Assembly (NCBI GenBank): GCA_013397695.1
Contig: VYZI01000113.1
Coordinates: 556,023-620,022, forward strand
Length of the DNA stretch: 64,000 bases
Direction: 5' to 3'
From: Centropus unirufus
Taxonomy: Eukaryota > Chordata > Aves > Cuculiformes > Centropidae
Shown here: positions 62,701 to 64,000 of the stretch, in pieces
How positions within the stretch are numbered: the first letter of the stretch is position 1
Layout: each line of letters starts with the position of its first letter
Notes under the pieces: model-generated
The model's database searches: none
Told to the model about the DNA's origin: nothing
Seen by the model: only the letters and a program-made list of their open reading frames with translations
Made by a program: the position numbers and the translations under genes

Positions 62701-64000
62701 AACTCATAAACCTTTCTGTGTTACTGTATTCCATGAATAAGACAATTGTTTGATATTCAGAACTATGATATTTGGCTCTTGACAAAAGAGAGTATTTATA
62801 ATTATGAATGCATTAAATTGTTAATCACTGCAACTAGTTACAAAATCTATTAAGAAAAAATGTCTCCAAAATGCTCAGAGTAATAATAGTAGTTAACAAA
62901 ATTGACATAGATGATAACAACTTACAAATCCCCAGGTTCAAATTTTCCAGTCATAGGAGTATAAAATACCTTATTTTTGCTCCATAACATCTGTGACAAG
63001 GCACAATGCATCACTGACAATCTAGCGATTCATGAAATGAAAACTCCTTCCTGTTTATTTGTATATAGACATTCCCCAGGGGTTCTTCACAAACCACCTG
63101 TCCAGTTGCACAGCATGCAAAGCATGAAACATTAGCTGCCATACAGAATTCTTCATAGTTTTTTCAGAAGTCCTAGCCTTAGAGAAATTTCAGTATCTAT
63201 TAGACATTCTGTCACTAGAATTTAAAGACACTCTCAGTGGGTGGAAGCGGTAGACTGATAACCTCAGCACTGAAGTTCTCTACAAGCCTTTGGAAGACAT
63301 ATGTAGCATCACACATAATTGCTTTTATTTCACTACACTCCTCAGAGTATCCCATAAAAAAAAAAACCCAACCCCACCCTATTAGCTTAGTCAGAAGTGT
63401 ATATACTTCTGAAGCATTTTTCATGGCTATAAAAACAAGAGTGCATTAATTGCTCCAAACCCAGAAGGCGAAGACCCACTTGGCTTCCTATAGAAAACAC
63501 GGAAAGAAATTAGCCTTCTGCTGGCCATAGTCCTAATGCCTTAGCTGTGAGGAGAAAGTGGAGCAGTCTGGAGCAAAACAATGGAGAATTATAACCTTAT
63601 GCATGTTAACTAACTTCCTCCCCTCCCTTGACTTAAAATGAGGTACCTCTGCCCACTTTGAATTCAGCCTGGAGCCTGTTCTTCAGTAAGAAAGATTGTA
63701 TACACTATTTACTTGTCTTTTTCCAGAAATTGTTAATAATGCTACTGCTTGGTGTTGTGTGGTTGCTGAATTCCTTCTGACTGAGGAGATATTAATAAGT
63801 TTGTGCAAAAATAATTGCCTTTTATGTTTTGCAAACTGTGATGCTTAATTTGGATTAAACTTAATTAAATTGTGCTCATGTAGTATACCATTTCAAAGCA
63901 CTAAATTCACTCTACTTATTTATACTAATGGTTTTGTTTTCTCTCCATATTCTTTTTTTTTATTGTGCTGTCAAATTAAAGATGGGAAAAAATGTAAATT
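59738..64000. other. Non-coding DNA, no gene; possible conserved elements
   Basis: I see no gene. A 16-bp A run lies at 62283-62298 and an A run at 63357-63367. Segments at about 61400-61900 and 63590-63930 are rich in TAAT/ATTA core sites and have an ATTTGCAT octamer (61595-61602), and look like conserved non-coding elements. That is an impression from wording only. Confidence 0.45.
62283..62298. repeat. A16 homopolymer run
   Basis: Sixteen A residues following TAAAATT. No retrotransposed sequence is recognisable upstream, so it is not called a poly(A) tail. Confidence 0.9.

Noticed and set aside
1..64000. CRISPR arrays, operons, tRNA or rRNA genes
   Set aside because: No regularly spaced identical repeats, no polycistronic frames and no recognisable tRNA or rRNA sequence. 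The DNA is vertebrate-like.

Overview
The window looks like nuclear DNA of a bird (avian genome), from a gene desert or the inside of a very large intron. The organism call rests on the repeats. There are several 5'-truncated CR1 LINE copies ending in the octamer-type 3' terminus (ATTCTATG-like). There are also LTR fragments of a type common in bird genomes. The background is AT-rich and CpG-poor, stop codons are frequent in all frames, and there are no operons, ribosome binding sites or tRNA/rRNA genes. I cannot name the species.

I found no intact protein-coding gene. Every open frame is short (up to about 136 codons). Those I could identify come from retrotransposon reverse transcriptase; the rest show no family signature. 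CR1 relics lie at about 1.1, 5.4, 6.3, 14.3-14.9, 28.0-29.3, 32.9, 39.4-40.65, 42.3, perhaps 50.1-50.7, and 58.9-59.7 kb, on both strands and of clearly different ages. A degraded mariner-type DNA transposon lies at about 15.4-15.7 kb on the minus strand. LTR-type sequence lies at 25.2-25.9, 30.6-31.8 (composite), 37.47-37.90 and 52.8-52.93 kb. Between these the sequence is unique, AT-rich DNA with a few short simple repeats and small tandem duplications.

The most interesting points are: the mariner relic, with a deletion that removes the region expected to hold its last catalytic Asp; a CR1 copy at 28-29.3 kb with a duplicated downstream segment fused to its 5' end; a CR1 copy at 58.9 kb lacking about 360 bp of the reverse-transcriptase palm; the composite LTR region at 30.6-31.8 kb; a GC-richer, coding-like but broken tract at 41.3-41.76 kb (minus) of unknown parent; and a possible 35-nt microexon at 8555-8589. 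No new multi-gene system is visible. The genes do not work together in any sense here: the content is the fossil record of mobile elements in non-coding DNA, possibly with conserved regulatory elements near the right end.
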